Positions 1 through 7,014 are shown, numbered from the stretch's first letter. The stretch is DNA of 10,335 bases from Firmicutes bacterium UBA5420 (GCA_002409455.1 DHNI01000055.1:14991-25325); one strand, 5' to 3'. Numbers and translations: made by a program. Notes: a model not told the origin generated them from the letters alone.

Positions 1-722
1 ACACCTGGTTCTCTATGCTGCAGACCCCGCATGCCATTATACGTATGTGTTGCATGAGTGATACCCGCCTCGAAACCTGCCACAGCCTGCTCATAGGTCG
101 CGTCGGAATGTCCGACGGAAACCATCACTCCCCGTTCTTTCAGCCAGGCTATCGCCTCTAGGCTCCCCGGGACTTCCGGGGCAAGTGTAATTAAGCGAAG
201 CTTGTCTCCAAGGATTCCATAGAGTTCTTCAAGCTCGCCCAGGTCTGCTTGCCTTATAGCGGGGCCGTACTGTGCCCCTTTGTACTTCTCGTTAATGTAA
301 GGGCCCTCTAAGTGGATACCGAGTACCTTTGCTTCATCATCTGATCCGACATAATTGGCAACAAGCTCTGCAACAGCTCGGGTTTTCTCCTTGTTCGCGG
401 TCACTGTGCTCGGTAAAAATCCAACTGTACCCGTCGTGGCCAAGTAGCGAGCGATCTTGCTCATGGCCTCGTTTGTACCATCCATGAGCTCAGAGCCTGC
501 CGAGCCGTGCATATGCACATCAATGAATCCTGGAGCAATAAAGCCCCCCTGGGCATCAATGATCTCAAACACATCGGGAATGGCAGCCTCTTTGATTCTT
601 GCACCCTCGTCTTCGTCTCCAACATACATAATACGGTCGCCAATGGTTACGATTGTACCGTTTGCAATTAGCTCATCTGTAACAATGGTGCCGTTTGTAA
701 TAATCAAATGTCTGCTCTTCAC
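1..722 (-). CDS. nagA: N-acetylglucosamine-6-phosphate deacetylase, N-terminal 240 residues (3' end outside window)
   Basis: This cytoplasmic metal-dependent amidohydrolase removes acetate from GlcNAc-6-phosphate to give glucosamine-6-phosphate, feeding amino sugar recycling or catabolism. The translation shows the family's landmarks in order: PGFIDVHMHG at about residues 64-73 (HxH metal site), GIHLEGPYI at 135-143 (catalytic-site metal ligand Glu139), KGAQ at 148-151, VGHSDATY at 203-210 (His205) and HATHTYNGM at 223-231 (His226), ending with HREPG at the window edge. The catalytic Asp expected around residue 280 lies outside. The GTG start at 722 is chosen because GGAGG at 731-735 lies 8 bases upstream. 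An in-frame GTG at 729-731 overlaps that ribosome site and is less likely. It is transcribed away from the amino acid importer. The family call is very secure; full length (normally about 380-390 aa) cannot be checked. Confidence 0.95.
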   Translation of the reverse strand, partial: MKSRHLIITNGTIVTDELIANGTIVTIGDRIMYVGDEDEGARIKEAAIPDVFEIIDAQGGFIAPGFIDVHMHGSAGSELMDGTNEAMSKIARYLATTGTVGFLPSTVTANKEKTRAVAELVANYVGSDDEAKVLGIHLEGPYINEKYKGAQYGPAIRQADLGELEELYGILGDKLRLITLAPEVPGSLEAIAWLKERGVMVSVGHSDATYEQAVAGFEAGITHATHTYNGMRGLQHREPG

Positions 723-842
723 TTCGTGCACCTCCCTAGTGATAAAAGTTCTTGTCCTTGAAATTCTACTCATCGTCACTATCTTCCTGCTTAGGCTTGC
801 CCAGACAAAGCTGAGTTAACATGGAATAAATATTAATCTTAC

Positions 843-872
843 TTGCATATTGTTGCAGCTCCACTGTATAAT
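843..872 (+). promoter_or_regulatory. Probable sigma-A-type promoter for the amino acid importer genes
   Basis: A perfect -10 hexamer TATAAT lies at 867-872. A weak -35 candidate TTGCAT at 843-848 (TTG matches consensus) precedes it with an 18-base spacer. Transcription would start near 879, giving a leader of about 30 bases before the ATG at 910. The leader is too short for a riboswitch and I see none. The region between the divergent nagA and importer genes is only 187 bp. No comparably good minus-strand promoter for nagA was found in it. Only the -10 element is strong. Confidence 0.55.
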
Positions 873-909
873 AAGTCTAATAACTCTTGGGAAGGATGTA
901 CTTTATTCT

Positions 910-1680
910 ATGAAAAAGCTCTATGTGCTCATGCTTACCGTTTTGTTGTCCCTTAGTCTCTCACCCCTCGCTTTCGGCAAAGAGGTGCTCAACGTTGCCA
1001 CCGAAGCTGGTTTTATGCCCTTTGAATATGTAGGAGAAGAAACAGGCGAACTTGAAGGCTTTGATATGGATCTAATCAGAGCTGTTGGCGAAGTGCTAGA
1101 CATGGAGGTCAAAATTGACAATATAAGTTGGGACGGCCTCATTCCCGCTCTTTTGAATAACAATTATCAGGCAGTGATTGCTGGTGTTACCATCACCCCA
1201 GAACGCCAGGAGAATGTAAACTTCTCCAACCCCTACTTTGAATCTGTGCTAACCATTGTGACAAAAGAGAGCGCAACGGATGTGGCGAGCTTAGCTGACC
1301 TAGCTGGAAAAGTCGCGGCAGTACAAATTAGCACCACAGGAGACTTTACCGCAGGTGACCTTCACGATGAAGGCTTACTCAAGAGTTTATCCCGTTTTGA
1401 CACTGTTGCAGATGCTATGCAAGCTGTGATCATCGGAGCCGCTGACGTAGTCGTAGTGGATCTCCCCGTGGCCGAAGCCTATCTAGAGGCCAACCCCCTT
1501 GCTCCACTTAAGACTGTGGGAGCTGTATCGGACGACGAATACTACGGTATTGCCGTTCATAAGAGTAACGAGAAGTTACTAGAACAAATCAATGCCGCCC
1601 TAGATGAACTGCAGAAGAACGGAACTTATGATGAAATCTATCAGAAATGGTTTGGAGCAAGTGCATCGAAAGAAAACTAA
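910..1680 (+). CDS. Polar amino acid ABC transporter, substrate-binding protein (SBP_bac_3 family)
   Basis: Extracytoplasmic receptor of 256 aa that captures an amino acid and delivers it to the permease encoded just downstream. Residues 1-23 are a signal peptide: MKK, a hydrophobic core, then a signal peptidase I-like site around AFG|KEV. The mature part has the family 3 pattern: LNVATEAGFMPFEY at 27-40, GFDMDLIRAVG at 50-60, and AGVTITPERQ at 91-100, where Arg99 normally binds the substrate carboxylate. NFSNPYFES follows at 104-112. VVVDLPVAEAYL at 181-192 supplies the usual Asp (Asp184), and the C-terminal helix ends with YDEIYQKWFG. Start at 910 because the signal peptide begins there and GGGAAGGATG (889-898) precedes it; reading further upstream runs into the promoter. 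There is no lipobox cysteine, which is odd for a monoderm Gram-positive. Substrate (glutamine, arginine or cystine type) is not resolvable. Confidence 0.9.
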   Translation: MKKLYVLMLTVLLSLSLSPLAFGKEVLNVATEAGFMPFEYVGEETGELEGFDMDLIRAVGEVLDMEVKIDNISWDGLIPALLNNNYQAVIAGVTITPERQENVNFSNPYFESVLTIVTKESATDVASLADLAGKVAAVQISTTGDFTAGDLHDEGLLKSLSRFDTVADAMQAVIIGAADVVVVDLPVAEAYLEANPLAPLKTVGAVSDDEYYGIAVHKSNEKLLEQINAALDELQKNGTYDEIYQKWFGASASKEN

Positions 1681-1716
1681 TTTTGATTGAGATAGGCGGG
1701 AAAGGAGAATTCCAAC

Positions 1717-2367
1717 TTGGACTTTCGCTGGGATCTGGTTTGGAGCTCACTGCCAGCACTTATGACAGGGGCTAAACTAACTGTACAACTAACTTCTGTA
1801 TCGGTCTTCTTCGGCATCATCCTAGGGACATTTGCAGGTATAGCCAGAATTACCAAAGGGCTGTTCAATGCTGTGGCCGCCACATACATTGATGTGATTC
1901 GAGGAACCCCGCTTCTAGTGCAAACCTTCTTAATCTTTTACGGTTTGCCAAGCCTAATCCAGCGCCCTATTCCAGCCTATGCGGCAGCGGTGTTGGCCTT
2001 AAGTATCAACAGTGGGGCCTATGTGGGGGAAATCGTACGGTCAGGAATCCAGTCTATTGACCAAGGACAATGGGAAGCTGCAGCTTCTCTAGGACACTCC
2101 CGCCTTCAAACTATGGGCTATATCATTTTGCCCCAAGCGTTCAGGAGAATGCTTCCTCCTTTAGGGAACGAATTTATCGCTCTACTTAAGGACTCATCCT
2201 TAGTCTCTGTTATTGCCCTTGAAGAGTTAGTTCGCAAGGGCCAGATCATCATTGGACGCACCTTCCGCCCCTTTGAAGTATGGTTGGCGGTTGCCCTAAT
2301 CTACTTTGTCATGACCTTTACCGTTTCTCGGTTCGTCAACGTCTTAGAGCGGCGGGCGGTGCCCTAG
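1717..2367 (+). CDS. Polar amino acid ABC transporter, permease (HisM/GlnP type)
   Basis: Integral membrane subunit of 216 aa that forms the translocation channel of the importer. It begins with a TTG codon: AAGGAG at 1702-1707 sits about 9 bases upstream, and the sequence MDFRWDLVWSSLPALMTGAK is the usual start of this family. Hydrophobic segments lie near residues 23-45, 53-80, 86-105 and 185-205. DVIRGTPLLVQTFLIFYGLP (59-78) is a typical His/Glu/Gln permease signature. The EAA loop that docks to the ATPase is intact: EAAASLGHSRLQ (120-131) followed by LPQAFRRMLPP. It starts 36 bases after the binding-protein stop, so the two are cotranscribed. No ATPase (GlnQ-like) gene follows; the next gene is on the opposite strand with one base between the stop codons. 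The ATPase is presumably elsewhere. Confidence 0.92.
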   Translation: MDFRWDLVWSSLPALMTGAKLTVQLTSVSVFFGIILGTFAGIARITKGLFNAVAATYIDVIRGTPLLVQTFLIFYGLPSLIQRPIPAYAAAVLALSINSGAYVGEIVRSGIQSIDQGQWEAAASLGHSRLQTMGYIILPQAFRRMLPPLGNEFIALLKDSSLVSVIALEELVRKGQIIIGRTFRPFEVWLAVALIYFVMTFTVSRFVNVLERRAVP

Positions 2368-2375
2368 TCTAAGAC
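2341..2375. terminator. Hairpin spanning both convergent stop codons; possible bidirectional transcription barrier
   Basis: GTCTTAGA (2341-2348) and TCTAAGAC (2368-2375) are perfect inverted repeats. Inside them GGGC (2354-2357) pairs with GCCC (2361-2364) around a 3-base loop. The structure covers the last codons and TAG of the permease (2365-2367) and the TAG of the ATPase gene (2369-2371 on the other strand). Neither side has a real T tract, so it is not a canonical intrinsic terminator. It is the only obvious structure between two converging transcription units. Confidence 0.4.
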
Positions 2376-3118
2376 AGTCGTTTCTGATCGAGACTTAAGC
2401 GCCAGTCAGGTCCTTCAAAAAGCACCTGAAAGTTATTCCCGATAATCCGGGAGGCCACGCGCATCCCCACCCTTTTCTCCAAATCATCGACTTCATAATT
2501 CGTAGTAAAGATCGTGGGCTTCAGGTTGATCAAACGTCCATCGACGATCATTAGTAAACGTTCCGTCGTCCAGGCAGTTTCGCGTTCACTACCGATATCA
2601 TCTAGAATCAAAAGATCAGCGGACAGCAATTCGTCAAAATTGGCATTGCTTGTCCGCATTTTCTGTAAAAGAATGGGGAAACAAGCGAATGCGACCACAT
2701 ACTGATCCTTAAGTTCGTTGGCAATAGCGCAGGCTAAATGGGTCTTGCCCGTTCCAGAGCGCCCGAACAAGAGAAGACCCTCCCCCCGCTGCACCGTGGT
2801 AAAATTGCTCGCAAATGATTGGCAAGCTTGATAAGCTTCCCTATTGAGCCCTGTCACTTGGAAATTGGCAAAAGAATGGCCCCGGAGACCCTGCGGCAGT
2901 GGATTCGACTGCGCAACATATAACCTTCGTTGCTGTTCTAAGCGGCCTTCAATGCGCTCCTTTTTTATGCAAGCACAATCTGACCACAGCCAGTGCCCTT
3001 TGGGTAAATGGGCCGGCAAGGGAAAAGGATGGCGGTAATAGGCCTTGACGCGAATCGCTCCGCAATCAGGACAGGTCTCGCCCCCGAAAAAGGAGCGCCG
3101 CAAGCCATGATTAAGCAT
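2369..3118 (-). CDS. DnaC/DnaI-type AAA+ ATPase, probable helicase loader
   Basis: A 249-aa cytoplasmic ATPase of the DnaC/DnaI family, which loads the replicative helicase onto DNA. With the start at 3118, residues 16-50 form a probable zinc site (CPDCG at 16-20, CAC at 48-50). Walker A is FGRSGTGKTHLA (118-129) and Walker B is LLILDDIG (169-176). Sensor I is IFTTNY (203-208), and RVASRI (220-225) holds the arginine-finger region. The ATG at 3118 overlaps the end of the DnaD-domain gene by 8 bases but has no clear ribosome site. An in-frame ATG at 3202 has a strong GGGAGGGAAGG just upstream and would add 28 residues, at the cost of a 92-base overlap. The linked DnaD-domain gene supports a replication role over an IstB transposition helper; no transposase is nearby. 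Confidence 0.85.
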   Translation of the reverse strand: MLNHGLRRSFFGGETCPDCGAIRVKAYYRHPFPLPAHLPKGHWLWSDCACIKKERIEGRLEQQRRLYVAQSNPLPQGLRGHSFANFQVTGLNREAYQACQSFASNFTTVQRGEGLLLFGRSGTGKTHLACAIANELKDQYVVAFACFPILLQKMRTSNANFDELLSADLLILDDIGSERETAWTTERLLMIVDGRLINLKPTIFTTNYEVDDLEKRVGMRVASRIIGNNFQVLFEGPDWRLSLDQKRLS

Positions 3119-3518
3119 CCAAGAACGGGAAGCGACTGCGATCTTGCTGGGGTTTTTTATATGTGAAATCCTCTCTCCGGACTTTCCTCTTAGTGTGCAC
3201 ATTGCCTTCCCTCCCTGCACTAATCTGATCTTCTTGAATGGCAGACCAGTATGCATAAAAATGCTCATCTGTTGTAATTCCATGATTAAGCCAATCCTGA
3301 ATAATCGTATGAATGTAATTAAACGAAATGCGCTTGTCCCTTCCTTGTAAACGACTACGGCGCTGTTCCTGCGCAGCCCTGAGAATGGCACACCCGATAA
3401 CAAAGGGGGTCATACCCTCATCGCGGGCAGCACAAAGCTTTTCCTTTTGGGCACTTGATAAAAGCGCCACTTTCTGCTGATACAGCCTAAAGACATCTTC
3501 CATGTTAGGGTCTACCAT
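3111..3518 (-). CDS. Short DnaD-domain protein (DnaB_2 / DnaD C-terminal-like domain)
   Basis: A 135-aa protein carrying one domain that resembles the C-terminal module of DnaD/DnaB primosomal proteins, which bind DNA and help recruit the helicase loader. The recognisable part is about residues 8-85: a helical start FRLYQQKVALLSSAQKEKL, then TPFVIGCAILRAAQEQ, then the diagnostic SFNYIHTIIQDWLNHGITT (65-83), matching the YIxxILxxWxxxGI pattern. The tail (100-135) is basic and polar and ends RSRFPFLDA, similar to the usual end of such proteins. It lacks the N-terminal winged-helix domain of full-length DnaD. The ATG at 3518 has GGAGG at 3526-3530, 7 bases upstream, and overlaps the upstream gene by 14 bases. 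The following ATPase gene overlaps it too, so the pair is probably translationally coupled and acts together. Confidence 0.75.
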   Translation of the reverse strand: MVDPNMEDVFRLYQQKVALLSSAQKEKLCAARDEGMTPFVIGCAILRAAQEQRRSRLQGRDKRISFNYIHTIIQDWLNHGITTDEHFYAYWSAIQEDQISAGREGNVHTKRKVRREDFTYKKPQQDRSRFPFLDA

Positions 3519-4347
3519 GACGCCACCTCCATAGACAAAATGCTCCGCAAACCCAAGCCATTATCACTACCCCTACGACCCATATTCCCACATAGTTTTT
3601 TCCTCCATAAACGGGGTATAGTATTCCCTTGGTGAGTTGCGCCTTCTGACTCTTACCACCAAAACGAGGAGACAAAAGGTCAAAAACAGGTGTCCCGGTA
3701 CCACCCACTTGCCAGGGCCCATCTCCAAGATCTCTCCAAAGACCTTCAGCCAGCCCATCAAAGGAACCTACAAGGACATAATAACCCCAGGCGGAATCAG
3801 GCTGGGGTAGTACATCGCTCTTTACTTGCACGCGAATGGTCTGCCCCTCGGGCAAACTGTGGCTGCTCACTTCTTCGGTAAAAACCTGCACCTGACTGTC
3901 TTGGCCGACCACATAAAGTCGGCTTTCATCAAAGGGAGCTATGCTCAAACGCAAGTTCCACCCTGCATCGGGGGCTGTTTGCAGCTTATACGAGCCAAGA
4001 TGAATAGCAGTACATCCTACCCCTTCCCCCGTTTTTATATACACTTCGAGGCGCTGATGAAAGTACCCTTCCGGTGCCTGAAAAGGATTTGTTAACGCTA
4101 GGAATTGAAAGTCAAAGTAGACGTAATGCTCGTCCCTACTTACTTCAAATCGTACCAAATCGAATAGTCCAGGCACATACACTGCATGTTCAGGATAGAG
4201 CAGATTGCCGCCCCCCACATCATCGCCCTTAGCGTCAGTGAATTGCGCAATTTTTTCCACCTTGGCTTGTTCTTGCGCGAGCGCCGGCAAGAGAAACCCG
4301 AGTAAAATCACACACAAAAGCGCCGCCCCAAATCTTCGTATAACCAT
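3505..4347 (-). CDS. Secreted, C-terminally anchored protein with a glucodextranase C-terminal-like domain
   Basis: A 280-aa exported protein of unknown function. Residues 1-24 are a clear signal peptide with an ALA|QEQ cleavage site. The body (about 32-225) resembles the C-terminal module of glucodextranase (Pfam Glucodextran_C type): DAKGDDVGGGNLLYP (38-52), PGLFDLVRFEVSRDE (59-73), NPFQAPEGYFHQ (87-98), and a following beta-rich region with PDSAWGYYVLVGS. A transmembrane helix lies near 253-273, followed by the basic tail WRWRHGRP, so the protein is held on the outer face of the membrane with a tiny cytoplasmic end. There is no catalytic glycosidase domain, and a carbohydrate- or wall-binding role is only inference. 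The ATG at 4347 follows AGGGGTG by 6 bases and starts the signal peptide. It sits between alr and the DnaD-domain gene and overlaps the latter by 14 bases. Confidence 0.7.
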   Translation of the reverse strand: MVIRRFGAALLCVILLGFLLPALAQEQAKVEKIAQFTDAKGDDVGGGNLLYPEHAVYVPGLFDLVRFEVSRDEHYVYFDFQFLALTNPFQAPEGYFHQRLEVYIKTGEGVGCTAIHLGSYKLQTAPDAGWNLRLSIAPFDESRLYVVGQDSQVQVFTEEVSSHSLPEGQTIRVQVKSDVLPQPDSAWGYYVLVGSFDGLAEGLWRDLGDGPWQVGGTGTPVFDLLSPRFGGKSQKAQLTKGILYPVYGGKNYVGIWVVGVVIMAWVCGAFCLWRWRHGRP

Positions 4348-4387
4348 CACATCACCCCTAAGGGATTCTATGCGAGTTATCACTGCT

Positions 4388-5500
4388 TTATCTATAAACA
4401 CGCTCGATGCGGCTACTGAGTGTGCATGTAATTTCGTAGTTGATGGTTCCCAAAAGCTTAGCCCAGTCGTGGGCATGAATCTCGTGTATTCCGTCGGTTC
4501 CAAGAAGAATAACCTCATCACCAATTGAGGCTGGCAAATCACCGAGATCAACCAGGGTATGATCCATCGTGATGTTTCCTACCATCGGGCAAAGGGTTCC
4601 GTTGATTAAGACCTGCCCACGATTGCTCAGGCCCCGCGACAAGCCGTCTGCATAACCGATGGGCAGCACCGCAAGGGAGGTTTCTTTTTCGGTCACATAG
4701 GTACTGTCATAACTCACGGCACTGCCTGCTGGCACTCTTTTTACAAAAGCAACCTTCGTTTTCAGATTCAGGGCCGGTTTGAGGTGTAGCGGCCTGCGCG
4801 CATCTGGATACATTCCGTAGATGCCAAGGCCTACCCTGACTAAATCTAGATGCGAAGCAGGGAAAAACAGGGTAGCAGCAGTGTTTGCCGCATGGACATA
4901 GGGAATGGAAATACCCCTTATCCGAAGGTTCTCCAAAACAGATTGAAACCTCGCCCATTGCCACCTAGTGTAGGCAAGATCTTCCTGATCGGCCTGCGCG
5001 AAGTGGGTAAAAACACCTTGTATCTCTAATCCCGGTAGCTCTCTTACAAGCTCCACCAAATTTGTAAAATCCTTAGGTAAAAGACCGAGCCGCCCCATAC
5101 CCGTATCTACTTTGATATGGACTTTGGCTAACTTCTGCTGGGCAACGGCAGCCTGAGACAAGAGCTTTGCTATATGGGGTTCAAAGACGGTAACGACTAG
5201 ATCTGCTGCAACACATACATCCAACTCATCGGCTCCTACAGCTCCTAAGACCAAAATGGGCGCAGTAATCCCGCCCCGGCGAAGCCTGACAGCCTCCTCC
5301 GGAAGCGCCACCGCTAACCAGTTGGTGCCATTCGCGATCATTGTATAAGCGGTTTCTAGAGCTCCATGACCATAACCATTGGCCTTAACAACGGCCATGA
5401 GCTCACAGTGAGGACCCACAAACGCCCGAAATTGCCTGACATTGTACGCAATGGCATCTAAAGTGACTTCGGCCCAAACTGATCTGGTCAACTTGCTCAT
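4388..5500 (-). CDS. alr: Alanine racemase
   Basis: PLP enzyme of 370 aa that interconverts L- and D-alanine, supplying D-alanine for peptidoglycan; usual family length. The N-terminal barrel carries the PLP lysine in VVKANGYGHGA (37-47, Lys39). GMGRLG (134-139) holds the arginine that contacts the cofactor phenolate, and VHAANTAAT (202-210) and the RVGLGIYGMYP segment follow. The second catalytic base is the tyrosine of VSYDSTY (262-268, Tyr264); the usual glycine after it is Asp here. GNITMD (309-313 region) replaces the commoner GRxxMD. None of these changes removes a catalytic residue. The ATG at 5500 overlaps the upstream nnr stop as ATGA, with AGGAG shortly upstream, so the two are translationally coupled. 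In Bacillus the gene after alr is the ndoAI/ndoA antitoxin-toxin pair; here it is not. Confidence 0.96.
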   Translation of the reverse strand: MSKLTRSVWAEVTLDAIAYNVRQFRAFVGPHCELMAVVKANGYGHGALETAYTMIANGTNWLAVALPEEAVRLRRGGITAPILVLGAVGADELDVCVAADLVVTVFEPHIAKLLSQAAVAQQKLAKVHIKVDTGMGRLGLLPKDFTNLVELVRELPGLEIQGVFTHFAQADQEDLAYTRWQWARFQSVLENLRIRGISIPYVHAANTAATLFFPASHLDLVRVGLGIYGMYPDARRPLHLKPALNLKTKVAFVKRVPAGSAVSYDSTYVTEKETSLAVLPIGYADGLSRGLSNRGQVLINGTLCPMVGNITMDHTLVDLGDLPASIGDEVILLGTDGIHEIHAHDWAKLLGTINYEITCTLSSRIERVYR

Positions 5501-7011
5501 GATATAATCTCCTGCACTACCTGCAGGCTGTCGCTAGCCTTAAGTCCGCGCTGGCCCCTTAATGCAGCTCGATCTCCTGCCTTACCGTGGACATATACTC
5601 CTAGAGCACCAGCTCTAAGGGGTTCTAAGCCCTGGCTAAGTAAGGCTGCAATTAGACCGGTTAAAACATCACCACTGCCGGCTGTGGCCATTCCAGGATT
5701 TCCCGAACTGTTAATATAGGTGTGTTGCGTGCTAGAAATAATAGTAGGGGCCCCCTTTAGGACTACGACCAAATTCCATGCTTTGGCAAATGTTTCGGCG
5801 ATCTCCAAACGGCTTGCATCTACCGCCTTGGCGCCCTTTGATACAAGGCGGGCCATTTCTCCAGGATGCGGAGTGACAATCCAACGGCTGCGCTTCTCTT
5901 TAGGTACGCTCTTTAAGAAGCCTTCGTCTAGTGCAACAAGGGCATCGGCATCAATGACACAAGGTCCATGCCATTTGCGCAAAAGTTCCTGCACCACCTG
6001 GATAACCTCTGGCAGCCTCGTCAAACCAGGGCCGATGGCCAAAGCATCCTTACCCTCCAGAAGCTCAAGAAGCTCCTGCAAGCTTGGCACACCAATGGTA
6101 CCCTGATCTGTTTCGTCTACGGGCGCAAGGATCAGCTCATCGGGCCTGAAGCGATCAGAAATACCCGCAGGCACAGCTAAAGTTACCATACCGCCTCCAC
6201 CGCGCAAAACCGCCTGAGCACTAAGGGCAGCCGCGCCTGCGTATGTCTTAGAACCAGCCACTACAAGGGTATGGCCGAAGGAACCCTTATGACTCCAGGG
6301 TTCGCGCCTAGGCAACCAACTTAAGTCTTTGTCACCTAAAAGAGAGCGGGTACCCTCGTACGTCAGAGGGAAACCCAAATCCACAACTATATTTCGACCA
6401 GCATGTGCTTTGCCGGGATAGAGCACACAGCCCATTTTGAGAAATCCAAGGTTAATCGTCAACTCTGCGTGAAAAGCCTGGGTGCGCACTTCGCCAGTAG
6501 TAGCATTGACCCCGGTCGGGCAATCGATGGACACAAGGGGACATCTGATCTCGTTAACCACGGATACCAAAGACTCTAACTCGGCATCGAGGTGACCAGA
6601 AAAGCCTGTACCAAAAATGGCGTCAATGATCAGATCAGCCAGCCCAAGACTAAACTTAAGTTTTCCCATCTGGCCGGCCTCAACCGTAAAAAAGTCTGCC
6701 CCTAGTTTGCGTAGAATCTGGAGATTGGTACTATTTTCTTTCGAAAGTTTCTGCTGATTACCAACAAGATAGACCTTGATGCGAGCCCCAAGTGTCATGA
6801 GCTGTCTCGCTGCCACGAGCCCATCTCCGCCGTTATTACCGGTACCCGCGAGAATATGAATACGTTTATTAGACAAAGATCCGTATTCTCTTTTCAACAC
6901 TTCTACAATGCGACTTCCCGCGTTTTCCATTACCAATAACGGAGTAAGCCCGAGTTTAGCAAAGGCCTCTTTTTCTATGGATTGCATTTCAGCACCGGTC
7001 ACAACCTGCAT
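5497..7011 (-). CDS. nnr: Bifunctional NAD(P)H-hydrate epimerase / ADP-dependent NAD(P)H-hydrate dehydratase
   Basis: A two-domain metabolite repair enzyme (504 aa, the normal fused length) that restores hydrated, inactive NADHX/NADPHX. The N-terminal epimerase domain (YjeF_N, about 1-215) shows AGTGNNGGDGLVAARQL (55-71), DAIFGTGFSG (130-139) and SIDCPTGVNATTGE (161-174). The C-terminal dehydratase domain has the ribokinase-like fold (about 225-504). It shows HKGSFGHTLVVAGS (241-254), GGGGMVTLAVP (271-281), ALAIGPGL (323-330), VIDADAL (352-358), VTPHPGEMARL (379-389), and NPGMATAGSGDVLTG (438-452) with the catalytic Asp448. The ATG at 7011 is three bases after the acpS stop, with its ribosome site inside the end of acpS. 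The gene overlaps alr by four bases. Placement between acpS and alr is common in clostridial genomes. Confidence 0.96.
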   Translation of the reverse strand: MQVVTGAEMQSIEKEAFAKLGLTPLLVMENAGSRIVEVLKREYGSLSNKRIHILAGTGNNGGDGLVAARQLMTLGARIKVYLVGNQQKLSKENSTNLQILRKLGADFFTVEAGQMGKLKFSLGLADLIIDAIFGTGFSGHLDAELESLVSVVNEIRCPLVSIDCPTGVNATTGEVRTQAFHAELTINLGFLKMGCVLYPGKAHAGRNIVVDLGFPLTYEGTRSLLGDKDLSWLPRREPWSHKGSFGHTLVVAGSKTYAGAAALSAQAVLRGGGGMVTLAVPAGISDRFRPDELILAPVDETDQGTIGVPSLQELLELLEGKDALAIGPGLTRLPEVIQVVQELLRKWHGPCVIDADALVALDEGFLKSVPKEKRSRWIVTPHPGEMARLVSKGAKAVDASRLEIAETFAKAWNLVVVLKGAPTIISSTQHTYINSSGNPGMATAGSGDVLTGLIAALLSQGLEPLRAGALGVYVHGKAGDRAALRGQRGLKASDSLQVVQEIIS

Positions 7012-7014
7012 CGC

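Noticed and set aside
740..880. Minus-strand promoter for nagA (TTGTCT with AAGATA, or a TAGAAT near 764-769)
   Set aside because: No candidate has both boxes at acceptable spacing and consensus.
850..909. Twenty-residue upstream extension of the binding protein from an ATG-like start at 850
   Set aside because: It runs through the TATAAT promoter and the ribosome site, and it would bury the signal peptide that begins at 910.
3119..3403. Long N-terminal extension of the ATPase starting at 3403
   Set aside because: It lies across the DnaD-domain gene in another frame, has no family similarity, and adds 95 residues ahead of the normal zinc-site start.
2369..3518. Insertion sequence or prophage island (DnaC-like ATPase read as IstB)
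   Set aside because: There is no transposase, terminal inverted repeat, integrase or phage gene, and the overlaps with the upstream gene suggest a settled operon.
4348..4551. Upstream extension of the glucodextranase-C-like gene into alr
   Set aside because: The extra residues precede a clear signal peptide and overlap conserved alr codons; ATG 4347 has its own ribosome site.
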